From positions 124,001 through 188,000 of the forward strand of contig DITV01000002.1 in assembly GCA_002422915.1 (NCBI GenBank): 64,000 bases of DNA, in the 5' to 3' direction. Shown piece after piece: positions 51,506 through 61,037 of the stretch. A program made the translations under genes and the position numbers. Within the stretch, counting starts at the first letter, position 1. The number at the start of each line of letters is the position of its first letter. The notes beneath the pieces are model-generated. The model was given only the letters and a program-made list of their open reading frames with translations, did not search any database and was not told where the DNA came from. Source of the DNA: Candidatus Saccharibacteria bacterium UBA6175 (GTDB lineage Bacteria; Patescibacteriota; Saccharimonadia; Saccharimonadales; Saccharimonadaceae).

Positions 51506-54033
51506 TTAGCTTGGTTCGGGATGAATTTTCGCCCGAACCATTTGTGGATCTCGACGACAGTGATCATCGTGGTAAATGTAATCAGCCCGGTGATTGCAAG
51601 GTGCTCAATCGCCACGGATTGTAGCCCTAACGGGCCCTGTAGTGGTCCAAACAGTGCCAATGACTGCAGAGTGATTGACGCTGCCAAACCGATATAGAAC
51701 GGCCGAGAGAAGACTTTAATTCGCCCAAAGACCGATTGGTAGGTGCTGCGGGCGCTGAAGGCGTTTGCCCACTGCATGCCAATCAGGGCGGCAAAGGTGA
51801 TCGTTTGGGCGTACCCGTAGCCGTATTGCGACCCGAAGAATGAGTACAATGTGAGGGCAAGAGTGGCCATTGTTACGGCAACCATCGCGATGCGACTAAT
51901 GATGTAACCACTGAGGAGCGGTGCCTTTGGTGGAACGGGCTTTGCCTTCATGATGCCCTTCTCGCCTGGCTCGAGCCCCAGCGGGATGACCATAGAAGTG
52001 TCGGTTACTAGATTTGCCCATAGAATCTGTACTGGCAGAAGTGGGGCCGGGAGACCGATAGCAATCGCGGTCACAAAGGTGATTGCTTCACCAGTATTCG
52101 TCGATAGAAGGTAGAAGAGCATCCGACGGATATTTGCAAAGATAATTCGGCCTTCTTGCATGGCTCGAATAATACTTTCAAAGTTGTTATTCAACAGAAT
52201 AATGTCTCCGGCATCCTTGGCAATTTGCGCGCCACTCCCCATGGCTACCCCCACTTGGGCACTTGCCAGCGCAGGCACATCATTCACTCCATCGCCAGTC
52301 ATAGCGGCGACTTCTTTTATCTTTAATATTTGAAGAATGCGGTATTTATTTTCTGGTGTCACGCGCGAAAACACACGGGCGTTGTAGACCTGCAAGGTAA
52401 GGTCTTTCTCGCTCATTTCGCTCATTAAGCGACTGTCAAACACTTGGTCGCGTGACTCAACTAATCCAAGCTGTTTACCAATATGGTAGGCAGTTTCAAA
52501 GTGGTCACCGGTAATCATTCGAACTGTCACGCCAGCATTCTGAGCGGTCTTAATGGCTCGTCTGGCTGTTGGTCGAAGGCTGTCGGCAACAGCCATAAAG
52601 CCAACAAACTCAAATCGCAGACCGTCGCGTAAATCGGCAAAGCTTTCGACAGGTTTCTTAATAGTCGCTTTTGCGAGCGCAATCACTCGATAGCCTTGTC
52701 CGGTTAAGGATTGAAGCGCGGCTTCGGCTTCGGCGTGATCAGCGGCACCGAGGTGGCTTCGAGCCATTACTTGTTCGGGAGCACCCTTAATGACGAGCTC
52801 GTAAACACCTTTGTGGTGCCAAATATTCCCGCTCATCGAGAACGCTTGGTCAAAAGGAAGCTTTCCGACCGATTCTCCAGGGAGCTCGACGAGTTCTTTG
52901 GCGGTGGTGAATTCAATCATCGCCACATCAAGTGGATCACGCTGGCGTTCGCCGTGGTGATTAATGGTTCGGTGGGCAATCGTTGGAAGGTGGTGGTCAC
53001 TCTTCTGGGGTTGCCAGGTTTCTTGAACAGAAAGCTTATTCTCGGTGAGTGTGCCAGTTTTATCAGTGGCGATAGTGGTAATCACCCCGATCGTTTCAAT
53101 AGCACGCATAGTCCGTACGAGCGCCTTCTTAGCGGCCATACGGCGCATTCCGAGCACCAAGATAACCGAGATCGCTACCGGAAGGCTTTCGGGGACGGCC
53201 GAGACAGAAATGGCCAGAACAAACAGAATAGCTTCGGCGAGTTCAATACCCCTGAGTAGGGCGATAACGAAGGCAACAATAGCGAGCGCCGCAACAGCAA
53301 TGACGATACGAGTGAGCAGTTGGTCGATCTTCTGCTGAACAGGAGCGCTTGCAGCATCGGTCGATTTCTTGCTTAGTGCCGCGATTCTTCCGAACTCAGT
53401 ATCATTACCCGTCCCAATGACAACGCCACTCACTGACCCAGAGACAAGAAACGAGCCTTGAAATAGCATGTTGGTTTGTTCATAGATTTGTTTATCTTTG
53501 TCGAGCGTTTCGGCCGACTTGCTGACGGGAACTGACTCACCGGTGAGGACAGACTCGTCGGCTCGAGCGCTATCTGCCTCGATGATGCGAATATCGGCCG
53601 GGATTTTGTCACCCTCAGAAAGAAGGACGACGTCACCGGGTACGAGTAGCTCACTGTCAACCTCGGTAACGGTGCCGCCTCGACGGACCGAAATCTTTTG
53701 GGCCGTATGTTGCTGAAGGCTGCGTAAAATTCTATCGGTCGAAAATCGCTGAATATAGTAGATTATGGCGCTCACCGCCATAATAAAAAGAATAATAGAG
53801 CCATCAAAGACACCGCCATGTATGAAACTGACGACCGCTGCAATAAAAAGCACCAGCATAAATACATTTCGAAATGGCTCGAAGATGATGTTCCAGATAG
53901 GATCACCCTTAATCTTTAGGCTGTTTCGGCCAAATGTTTCGAGGCGAGCGGTTGCTTCTCTGTTGCTTAAACCATCTCGAGACGCATTAAAATGTTCGAG
54001 CGTGGCGTCAACTGATTGATGATAAAAAAGCAT
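51502..54033 (-). CDS. Ca2+-type (P2) cation-transporting P-ATPase
   Basis: 843 residues. N-terminal cation-ATPase domain (DGLSNREATARLETFGRNSL), TGES in LTGESVPVS, phosphorylation site DKTGTLT (about residue 325), nucleotide-binding KGAPEQV, and hinge MTGDGVNDVPALASAQVGVAMG. Helix 4 has VPESLPVA, close to SERCA PEGL, and helix 6 has ILWANLVTD, indicating Ca2+ or related divalents. Start 54033 has TACAAT 7 nt upstream; the ATG at 54039 would be too close to the -10. Confidence 0.93.
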   Translation of the reverse strand: MLFYHQSVDATLEHFNASRDGLSNREATARLETFGRNSLKIKGDPIWNIIFEPFRNVFMLVLFIAAVVSFIHGGVFDGSIILFIMAVSAIIYYIQRFSTDRILRSLQQHTAQKISVRRGGTVTEVDSELLVPGDVVLLSEGDKIPADIRIIEADSARADESVLTGESVPVSKSAETLDKDKQIYEQTNMLFQGSFLVSGSVSGVVIGTGNDTEFGRIAALSKKSTDAASAPVQQKIDQLLTRIVIAVAALAIVAFVIALLRGIELAEAILFVLAISVSAVPESLPVAISVILVLGMRRMAAKKALVRTMRAIETIGVITTIATDKTGTLTENKLSVQETWQPQKSDHHLPTIAHRTINHHGERQRDPLDVAMIEFTTAKELVELPGESVGKLPFDQAFSMSGNIWHHKGVYELVIKGAPEQVMARSHLGAADHAEAEAALQSLTGQGYRVIALAKATIKKPVESFADLRDGLRFEFVGFMAVADSLRPTARRAIKTAQNAGVTVRMITGDHFETAYHIGKQLGLVESRDQVFDSRLMSEMSEKDLTLQVYNARVFSRVTPENKYRILQILKIKEVAAMTGDGVNDVPALASAQVGVAMGSGAQIAKDAGDIILLNNNFESIIRAMQEGRIIFANIRRMLFYLLSTNTGEAITFVTAIAIGLPAPLLPVQILWANLVTDTSMVIPLGLEPGEKGIMKAKPVPPKAPLLSGYIISRIAMVAVTMATLALTLYSFFGSQYGYGYAQTITFAALIGMQWANAFSARSTYQSVFGRIKVFSRPFYIGLAASITLQSLALFGPLQGPLGLQSVAIEHLAITGLITFTTMITVVEIHKWFGRKFIPNQAN

Positions 54034-54047
54034 TAGCATTATTGTAC

Positions 54048-54076
54048 CAAAAAACAGCCCGGTCTGCCCGGGCTGT
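54048..54076 (-). terminator. Intrinsic terminator after the Gre-like gene
   Basis: On the minus strand ACAGCCCGG pairs with CCGGGCTGT (54068-54076 with 54054-54062), then a six-T run. It separates the Gre-like gene from the ATPase promoter immediately downstream. Confidence 0.85.
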
Positions 54077-54093
54077 CAATTGGACGAAGGACT

Positions 54094-54582
54094 CTAGCGA
54101 ATACCAATGAGCTGGAGACGGTGTGTTTTGTGGCCACTCTGCCACTGCACCTCCTCGCTGGCAGTTTTGCCTAGAAGACTCTGGCCTAACGGGCTCACAA
54201 CCGAAATACGGCCGTCGCTTGGGTTGGCTTCAATCGTATCAACGAGAGTGTATTGCATAAGTCGCCCCTGCTGGTCGATAAGGTCGACAACCGACCCAAG
54301 CACTACTTTCATGCGAGCGCTGCGTGATGGGAGAAGCTTTGCATGCTGGAGGATCTGCCTTTTTTCAAACAGTTCAGCTTCGGTCGATTCAAGCCTCGAC
54401 AGTTTCTCGATCCTTTCAAGCCGATCATCGTGGCCAGATTCTCTATCAAGTTCGTGAAGTGAAAGAATAATTGCGCGACGATCGGCTTCGAGCTGGCTGA
54501 TCGCACGGCGGATTTCTTTCATCCCCTTTTTGCTGAGTAAGATAGTCGTGTGTGGTGTGGTGGTGTGTGTGAATGTGTTCAT
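54094..54582 (-). CDS. GreA/GreB-family transcription factor-like protein
   Basis: 162 residues. N-terminal coiled coil (KKGMKEIRRAISQLEADRR...RLERIEKLSRLESTEAELFEKR) and the C-terminal FKBP-like Gre domain (VVLGSVVDLIDQQG, DTIEANPSDGRISVVSPLGQSLLGKTASEEVQW). The canonical acidic tip (DLSENAEY) is replaced by a HDD-containing turn, so RNA-cleavage stimulation may be altered. A good SD (GGAGGAG) precedes the ATG at 54582. Confidence 0.82.
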   Translation of the reverse strand: MNTFTHTTTPHTTILLSKKGMKEIRRAISQLEADRRAIILSLHELDRESGHDDRLERIEKLSRLESTEAELFEKRQILQHAKLLPSRSARMKVVLGSVVDLIDQQGRLMQYTLVDTIEANPSDGRISVVSPLGQSLLGKTASEEVQWQSGHKTHRLQLIGIR

Positions 54583-54699
54583 GTCACTCCTCCTTTTTAA
54601 GCTGCGTGATTGCAGGTGTTTGGTAGCATGTAGGCTACTACCCATAGTGTCGCAAACAATTCTGAGGCTCTGCTTAAAAAAAAGATAAAAACGTTGTTA

Positions 54700-55704
54700 T
54701 TATTGCCCGCGCCGACTCGGTAAGAGGCAGGTAAACGTCGTTAAGTTTTTGTTGCTCACAACGGTTAATTCGCCATGATGTATGTCTACAATCTTCTTTG
54801 CAATAGCGAGCCCGAGCCCGTAGCCGTTCTTACCACTTTCGGTACGAGATTCATCGCTGCGGTAAAACCGCTCAAAAATCTTTGTCTGCATATCGGGCGG
54901 AATGGGATTCCCCTCATTTGATACCGAGAACCCAGCCATAAGCCGCCGCTCAAAGAACGCAACGCTAATGGTGCTTCCGCTGGAGCTGTATTTTACGGCA
55001 TTATCGATCAGAACGGTCATCACTTCTTGCAGTGCAGCTTCATTGCCTAGGGCGAAGCGGCGCCGTTTGGTAGTGACCGTGATACGCTTCTTCTCATTCG
55101 GGAAATGCTTAAGCGTTCTAGTGAGTAATTGCGGTAAGTCGACACTGGTAAAGGGTAAGGTGTCGTAATCGAGTCGCGCCAGCTTTAGGAGCATTTCGGA
55201 AAGTGCGATGAGCTTATTCACCTCTTCAAGGTTACTCTCGAGGATCTCTCGAGACTCGGTCGCGCTGAGTGAGGTGTCGCGCAAGGCAACTTCAAGCTCT
55301 GTTTTCATGGCCGCAAGCGGCGTGCGTAGTTCGTGGCTCGCGTCGCTGGTAAATCGGCGCTGGGCCTCGTGTGCTCTCTCGAGCGGGCGAAGCGTCCGGC
55401 GCGCTAAAAGATAGCTCCCCACACCTCCTCCCACCAAGATGACAAGATTGACGTTAAGAAGCGTTAAAATCATTTGACGGCTGGCTTCTTGAGACTGAAT
55501 GCGACGCATTTGATCGCTGGTAAGCGCCAAGCCAGCCACAAAATCATAGGGGGAGAGGCTTTTTTGTAAATTCTCGAGACGAATGTTCACTTCTTGGTAG
55601 TTCAGCTGATAAATAGAGACACTAAAGACGAAGCTTATCGACATGAGGATCAGCAAATACCAGCCGGTGAGCTTCAACGTGGCTGATTTAAAGATGTTAC
55701 GCAT
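54700..55704 (-). CDS. Sensor histidine kinase
   Basis: 334 residues. Two membrane helices (about 10-34 and 78-100) flank a short external loop. HisKA box FTSDASHELRTPLAAMKTE with His124, then HATPase_c N box (IDNAVKYS), FERFYRSDE and G box GYGLGLAIAKKIVDIH. It pairs with the response regulator directly upstream; its start overlaps the regulator stop by 8 nt. The signal is unknown. Confidence 0.93.
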   Translation of the reverse strand: MRNIFKSATLKLTGWYLLILMSISFVFSVSIYQLNYQEVNIRLENLQKSLSPYDFVAGLALTSDQMRRIQSQEASRQMILTLLNVNLVILVGGGVGSYLLARRTLRPLERAHEAQRRFTSDASHELRTPLAAMKTELEVALRDTSLSATESREILESNLEEVNKLIALSEMLLKLARLDYDTLPFTSVDLPQLLTRTLKHFPNEKKRITVTTKRRRFALGNEAALQEVMTVLIDNAVKYSSSGSTISVAFFERRLMAGFSVSNEGNPIPPDMQTKIFERFYRSDESRTESGKNGYGLGLAIAKKIVDIHHGELTVVSNKNLTTFTCLLPSRRGQ

Positions 55705-56377
55705 TGGTCGCCTCGAGTTTATAGCCGAAGCCTCTGACGGTATGGATGAGTGGCGCTTGTCCACCAGATTCGATTTTTGCCCGAACATATTTAATGTAGA
55801 CCTCAACCGTGTTAGGAAGGATGTCGGCGTCGTAATCCCAGACGTGATTAATGATCGTCTCTTTGCTTAATGGGCGGCCTGGGTTGCGCATCATAAATTC
55901 TAACAACGCAAACTCCTTGCTGGTGAGTGAAATGTTCTTCCCAGCCCGCTTGACTGAGAACGCCACCGTATCGAGCGTCAAGTCGCCAACAGTAAGCTCG
56001 GTAGGAAGCTGCTCGCTTGGGCGACGAAGGAGTGCGCGGACGCGCGCGAGCAGTTCTTCAAGAGCGAATGGTTTAGCTAAATAATCATCAGCTCCCCCGT
56101 CGAGGCCATCGGTTTTATCTTGAGTGGTACCCATTGCGGTTAAAAGGAGCACTGGTGTGTGGATCTTAAGACTCCTTAGCTCTTTGACGATAGCGAGTCC
56201 ATCAATACCGCCAGGCAACATGCGGTCGATAATCATCACATCATAGGGTTCGGTGGTCGCCATTGCGAGCCCGTCATCACCGGTAAAGCTGACGTCGACC
56301 GCATAGGTTTCTTGAACAAGCGCTTTTTGAAGCGCACGAGCAATTTTGTGTTCATCTTCAATAATCAACACCCTCAT
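55697..56377 (-). CDS. OmpR-family response regulator
   Basis: 226 residues. Receiver domain with phospho-acceptor Asp51 (VMIIDRMLPGG), Asp/Glu pocket IIEDE and Lys in LAKPF, then a winged-helix Trans_reg_C domain (LTSKEFALLEFMMRNPGRPLSKETIINHVW). TATACT at 56384-56389 is 6 nt before the ATG. Operon with the kinase. Confidence 0.95.
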   Translation of the reverse strand: MRVLIIEDEHKIARALQKALVQETYAVDVSFTGDDGLAMATTEPYDVMIIDRMLPGGIDGLAIVKELRSLKIHTPVLLLTAMGTTQDKTDGLDGGADDYLAKPFALEELLARVRALLRRPSEQLPTELTVGDLTLDTVAFSVKRAGKNISLTSKEFALLEFMMRNPGRPLSKETIINHVWDYDADILPNTVEVYIKYVRAKIESGGQAPLIHTVRGFGYKLEATNA

Positions 56378-56396
56378 GTAAGTAGTATAGCGTGAA

Positions 56397-56720
56397 TTAG
56401 CTGAGAACTGGCTGAGGAGCGAATTGGTCACTCCAGGCTTGCATGTCTTTGAGGATGGGAATCAAGGCCTGGCCTTTTTCGGTTAACCGGTACTCGCAAC
56501 GACTTTCTGAGGTAGTCGGCGTTTTCACGATAATCCCTTGAGATTCAAGAGAATCAAGCCGAGCGGAAAGCGTTCGCGGGTTGATACCTTCCACAAGATC
56601 TTGAACTTGGCAAAAACGAACCCGTTCTTCATTTACGAAGAACCGGAGAATCTGCGGCGTCCATTTGTCGCCAAGGATGGCGGTTGCTGCTTTCACGCAG
56701 CCGATTGATTCGGTGTGCAT
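56397..56720 (-). CDS. HxlR-family regulator
   Basis: 107 residues. CVKAATAILGDKWTPQILRFFVNEERVRFCQVQDLVEGINPRTLSARLDSLESQGIIVK is a full HxlR winged helix with the N-terminal Cys (residue 8) that senses quinones or electrophiles in HypR/YodB-type members. TATAGT 6 nt before the ATG. Only 19 nt upstream of the two-component genes. Confidence 0.9.
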   Translation of the reverse strand: MHTESIGCVKAATAILGDKWTPQILRFFVNEERVRFCQVQDLVEGINPRTLSARLDSLESQGIIVKTPTTSESRCEYRLTEKGQALIPILKDMQAWSDQFAPQPVLS

Positions 56721-56760
56721 AGCTTCACTATACAATATCTAGTGAAGTGGGTCAAAGGGG

Positions 56761-58425
56761 TTACTTTATCAGCCCGTTGCTGTTCCGACTCCGGATGTGG
56801 TCCATGCTGTAGTCCCACGAGGCGTCGGTCTTTTTGTGGGGGTTGAAGATGTATTGTGGGTCGAACATTTCTTTGACGTTTTTAAAAAGCTGATACATTT
56901 CATCACCAAAGACGGCGGGGAGCCACGGCCCTCGCACCATCCCGTCATTGTGCTCGCCGGCCATCGTGCCTTGGTACTGAAGGACGATGGGAATGAGTTC
57001 GCGCATGACCGGTTCAAGCTTTGCTTGATCTTGCGGACCTTCAATATCGAGCAGTGGAATGATATGGAAGTTGCCGTCACCAAAGTGACCGGCAAGGGTG
57101 GCAGGCAGATTGTATTTTTTAATGACCTTTCGAACTTTTGGCAAGAATTCGGGCAGATATTTTGGCTGCACCGTCATGTCGTCAATGAACGGCGAGGCGT
57201 ATTTGTCCTTCACACGGTTACGCAGCAGCGCGAGAGATGCTCGACGGATCACCCAAAACGGTGCGCTCTCGGCGGCGGTGTGTTCAATGTCCATTTTCAG
57301 TTTAAATGGCAGGAGGTCTTTGTAGAGATCATTAATTTTGCGATCGACTTCATCTTGGCTGTCACCTTCAAACTCTATCATCAGAACAATGTTAGGGTAA
57401 TGGTTTTTGAATTTGGCAACAGTTCGAAGCAGCCAACGCTGCTCGCGCAGCCATTCCTTCGCACCAAGTTGCTTTCGGAACATTGCATTGTACTTGACGC
57501 CCAAGCCAAAGGTAATGTCGTCGAAGCCTTCAAAGGTAGCCGGGTTATGCTTCATGACGGCAGGGATAATGTCGCCGAGTTTTTTGGGAGATTCTAAGTA
57601 CGCAAGCAGCAGACCGGTATGTTTCGCCTTTGGCACCGCTTGCATGGTGATATTTGAAATGAGCCCAAGCGTGCCCTGGCTTCCACTGAAAAGACGCGTC
57701 ATATCAAAGATGCCGGTGTGGCGATCCCAGACACTCCATAGGTTATAGCCCATTGAGTTTTTGTTGACGTGTGGACGTGCGTTTTTAATCAGGTCGTAGT
57801 GTGACTCGATGAGTTCGTAGACTTGTTTGTAGAGTCGGCCTTCGAACGTCTTTTCCTTCATTTTTTGGTCGAGCTGTTTTTTGTTCATTGGGGCGATTGT
57901 GTACTCATTGCCATCAGCAAGGACAACTTGTAATTCGCGAACCGATCGTTCGGTGTTGCCATAGCGTAGCGACTGCTCGCCGCCAGCATTATTCCCGACC
58001 ATGCCGCCAATGGTGCACAGCGCGCGACTGGCTGGCACGCAGCCAAGCATCAGATCTTTGGCTGCCAGAACCGGGTCGATATCGCGCATGTAGGCACCTG
58101 GCTGAACGGTCAGTTGGGTGCCTTTGACTGCACCGATGGTGTTAAAATGAGTGGTCATATTAAGGACGATGGAGCTACCGAGCGGACCGCCCGACATACA
58201 AGTGCCGGCACTCCGAGGCGTGATGGCAAGTGATGGATAGGCGTGCTTTTGTTTGCTCACATAGCGCACCAGGTTCTTTAAGTCGGCGGAGTCCTTTGGG
58301 GCAACGACAAGCTCGGGCACTAGTTCGTAAATGCTTGCATCACGGCTGACGGCCACGCGCGCATCGATATCTCGCGTCACTTCACCAGAGAGCTTCTTTT
58401 TGAGCGTTGTATACACTTCATCCAT
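56761..58425 (-). CDS. FAD-linked oxidase (GlcD / D-lactate dehydrogenase type)
   Basis: 554 residues. PCMH-type FAD domain: PELVVAPKDSADLKNLVRY, ITPRSAGTCMSGGPLG and GCVPASRALCTIGGMVGNNAGGEQSLRYGNT, and a C-terminal oxidase domain ending with AGHFGDGNFHIIPL and GEHNDGMVRGPW. It likely oxidises a 2-hydroxy acid such as D-lactate or glycolate. No Fe-S partner is beside it. TATAGT lies 9 nt before the ATG. Confidence 0.88.
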   Translation of the reverse strand: MDEVYTTLKKKLSGEVTRDIDARVAVSRDASIYELVPELVVAPKDSADLKNLVRYVSKQKHAYPSLAITPRSAGTCMSGGPLGSSIVLNMTTHFNTIGAVKGTQLTVQPGAYMRDIDPVLAAKDLMLGCVPASRALCTIGGMVGNNAGGEQSLRYGNTERSVRELQVVLADGNEYTIAPMNKKQLDQKMKEKTFEGRLYKQVYELIESHYDLIKNARPHVNKNSMGYNLWSVWDRHTGIFDMTRLFSGSQGTLGLISNITMQAVPKAKHTGLLLAYLESPKKLGDIIPAVMKHNPATFEGFDDITFGLGVKYNAMFRKQLGAKEWLREQRWLLRTVAKFKNHYPNIVLMIEFEGDSQDEVDRKINDLYKDLLPFKLKMDIEHTAAESAPFWVIRRASLALLRNRVKDKYASPFIDDMTVQPKYLPEFLPKVRKVIKKYNLPATLAGHFGDGNFHIIPLLDIEGPQDQAKLEPVMRELIPIVLQYQGTMAGEHNDGMVRGPWLPAVFGDEMYQLFKNVKEMFDPQYIFNPHKKTDASWDYSMDHIRSRNSNGLIK

Positions 58426-58503
58426 AATGGCTCTACTATACGATAGCCGTAAGCGTCTTGTCGAGCGCTACCGTGAGCGCGGCAAACGGTGTATACTACA
58501 ACC

Positions 58504-59586
58504 ATGAAAACTCGTATTGATATCGACACCCGTACATTTGTTCGATTTTGGCTCGTTGTGATTGGTTTTGGCGCCGTCATCTACGCTATTATTGCCGCCA
58601 GTACTGCACTCCTCATTTTGGGAATCTCATTGTTTCTTGCATTAGCATTAAGTGTGCCGGTTGCTCGCTTGTCGAAGTTTCTTCCCGGTAAAAGCCGAGT
58701 AGGGGCAACGGCAATCGCATATGTCGCGGTCATCGCGTTGCTCGGCGCAATTATCACGTTAGTCATTCCACCAATCGTCCAACAAACTGCTCGATTCGTG
58801 CAGACCATTCCATCGGTTATTGCCACCGCAACCGAGCAGTCGAATGAACTCCGTGGCTTGATTGATGAATACAACCTTCAGCCGCAAGTTGACCAAGCAG
58901 TCGCTTCGATTCAAGGCAGTGCCGCCGCCTGGGCTGGCAACGTCGGACAGAACCTGATTGCCAGCGTTGGTTCGTTCTTCGCCTTTATTACTGCTCTCAT
59001 CCTTGTGTTGGTGCTTACGTTTCTGATGTTAGTAGAAGGCCCCACCTGGATGAAACGAATTTGGGGTACCTATACCAATGCGTCTCGCCGTGAAAAGCAC
59101 AAACGAGTGGTCGGCAAAATCTATGCGGTCTTTACCGGCTACGTCACCGGACAGTTGACGGTTTCAGCAATTGGCGCATCGGCCGCCGGCTTGATGGTGT
59201 TTATTCTGAGCTTAATCTTCCCAGCTCTGCCTGCAAGCCTGGCGTTCCCTACCGCCGCCATTACCTTTGTGCTGTCGCTCATTCCGATGTTCGGGGCGAC
59301 CATCGGTGGTGTTATCATTTCGGTCCTGTTAGCGTTTAACAGTGTGCCCGCCGCGATTATCTATGCAATCTTCTTTGTCGTCTACCAGCAAATTGAAAAC
59401 AACTTTATCTCTCCGCACATTCAGGCAAAACGGATTGAGCTTTCGGCACTGGCCGTACTCGCGTCGGTGACCATTGGCCTGTACATGTTCGGTATTATTG
59501 GAGGTATTATCGCGATCCCAATTGCGGGGTCAATTCGTGTGCTACTTGAAGAATATTTTCAGCGACGTGAGGGTAAAAAAGCTTAA
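58504..59586 (+). CDS. AI-2E family permease
   Basis: 360 residues, about seven or eight membrane helices. Typical pattern: two N-terminal helices, a helical external region (VDQAVASIQGSAAAWAGNVGQN), then LTFLMLVEGP, GYVTGQLTVSAIGA and QQIENNFISPHIQAKRIELSAL near the C-terminus. Substrates of the family vary (quorum signals, Na+/H+ exchange). TATACT 6 nt before the ATG. Overlaps the convergent cysS stop by 4 nt. Confidence 0.9.
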   Translation: MKTRIDIDTRTFVRFWLVVIGFGAVIYAIIAASTALLILGISLFLALALSVPVARLSKFLPGKSRVGATAIAYVAVIALLGAIITLVIPPIVQQTARFVQTIPSVIATATEQSNELRGLIDEYNLQPQVDQAVASIQGSAAAWAGNVGQNLIASVGSFFAFITALILVLVLTFLMLVEGPTWMKRIWGTYTNASRREKHKRVVGKIYAVFTGYVTGQLTVSAIGASAAGLMVFILSLIFPALPASLAFPTAAITFVLSLIPMFGATIGGVIISVLLAFNSVPAAIIYAIFFVVYQQIENNFISPHIQAKRIELSALAVLASVTIGLYMFGIIGGIIAIPIAGSIRVLLEEYFQRREGKKA

Positions 59587-61037
59587 GCGACGTATTCCCA
59601 GATCGGTCCAGTTGCGGTATCACGAACAGTGATGCCGCTTTTTTCGATATCACGACGCAGTGAATCGGCGGCTGACCAGTCTTTTGTTTCTCGAGCGCGC
59701 TGACGCTCTAGAATAAGCTGCTTCGTTTCGTCTGAAATGTCTGGCGTTGTGTGAAGAAGCTGGACCCCAAGCAACGCATCAACTGCTTCAAGAAATGCCA
59801 TCAGACCTTCTCTGGAAGCCGCTGAGGTGTCGGACGCCGAGAACTGGTCAAAGACGCTGTCGATAAGTGTCAGGGCCCCAGGCGTGTCGAGATCATTTTC
59901 AAGAATTTCTCGAAGCGCATGTGCATCGGCATAGCCAAGGGTGGACTTATCTGGGAGTTCGGCCGGGTTCTGGAGTGTATCGTGCAGCTGGTGTCGAAGG
60001 GCGGCAACGTTGCGCCAGCGAAGGAAGCGGTGCTGGGCAGCGGTCAGATTCTCAAAGCTAAAGTTACCTTCACTGCGGTAATGACTTTGCAGTACAAACA
60101 GACGAAAGTCTTGTGGGGTATAGGCTTTCTGGGCAAGATCATCGAGCGTGTAGCCATTTTCGAGTGATTTACTAATCTTAGTGCCGTCAGACTTCAGGTG
60201 GTTGTTATGCAGCCAGAATTGACTGAATGGTTTGCCGGTCGCCGACTCAGATTGGGCGATCTCATTGGTGTGATGCACCGGAATGTGGTCGATACCACCA
60301 GTGTGGATGTCGATTGTTTCGCCCAGCAAATCGAGTGCCATAGCGGAGCATTCAAGGTGCCAGCCAGGGAAGCCTGGTCGTTCAACGCCTTCAGCGGTGA
60401 GGTCGGCAGGCGTCGCCCACTCCATGTCGCGTGTTTGGCCATCGGGAGTAAACTTCCAGAGCGCAAAGTCACTCGCGTTTCGTTTTTCGGGATTGAATTC
60501 AACCCGCGCACCAGCCTTCTGCTCGTCTAGGTGAAGACCGGCAAAGTCGTCGTAGCGGGAAAAAGTTGACGTATCGAAATAAATGCCGTCGCTGATTTGA
60601 TAGGTATGCCCCTTTTCTTTCAATGTTCGCACGAGCGTCAGCTGTTGCTGAATGTAGTCGCTCGCCTTTACGAGATGGGTGGCCGGAACTAGCCCCAACG
60701 CATTCAATCCTTTAATGAAGTCATCGGTATAGAAGGCCGCAACTTCCCAGGCGGTCTTACCTTCACGGCGGGCACCTTTTTCCAACTTGTCTTCTCCGTC
60801 ATCACTGTCACTGACGAGATGACCGACATCGGTTATATTGAGCACCCGGTTCACGGTGAAACCATTAGCTTGGAGAACACGAACCAGCACATCCCAGTAA
60901 AGGTAGGCAGCCCAGTTACCAACGTGCAGTTGATTGTAGACCGTCGGCCCACACGTATAGAGCGAAACGACCCCGTCTTTTAAGGGTGTAAATGGCTCAA
61001 CACTCCGGCTCAGCTGGTTATGAAACTGCAGACTCAT
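59583..61037 (-). CDS. cysS: Cysteinyl-tRNA synthetase
   Basis: 484 residues. HIGH-type motif HVGN, KMSKS-type KISKS, and zinc ligands: CGP near residue 29, WHLECS, then H and E in HHTNEIAQSE. The start 61037 (MSLQFHNQ) overlaps the upstream DHH gene by 20 nt. Full length with anticodon-binding helical bundle. Confidence 0.97.
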   Translation of the reverse strand: MSLQFHNQLSRSVEPFTPLKDGVVSLYTCGPTVYNQLHVGNWAAYLYWDVLVRVLQANGFTVNRVLNITDVGHLVSDSDDGEDKLEKGARREGKTAWEVAAFYTDDFIKGLNALGLVPATHLVKASDYIQQQLTLVRTLKEKGHTYQISDGIYFDTSTFSRYDDFAGLHLDEQKAGARVEFNPEKRNASDFALWKFTPDGQTRDMEWATPADLTAEGVERPGFPGWHLECSAMALDLLGETIDIHTGGIDHIPVHHTNEIAQSESATGKPFSQFWLHNNHLKSDGTKISKSLENGYTLDDLAQKAYTPQDFRLFVLQSHYRSEGNFSFENLTAAQHRFLRWRNVAALRHQLHDTLQNPAELPDKSTLGYADAHALREILENDLDTPGALTLIDSVFDQFSASDTSAASREGLMAFLEAVDALLGVQLLHTTPDISDETKQLILERQRARETKDWSAADSLRRDIEKSGITVRDTATGPIWEYVA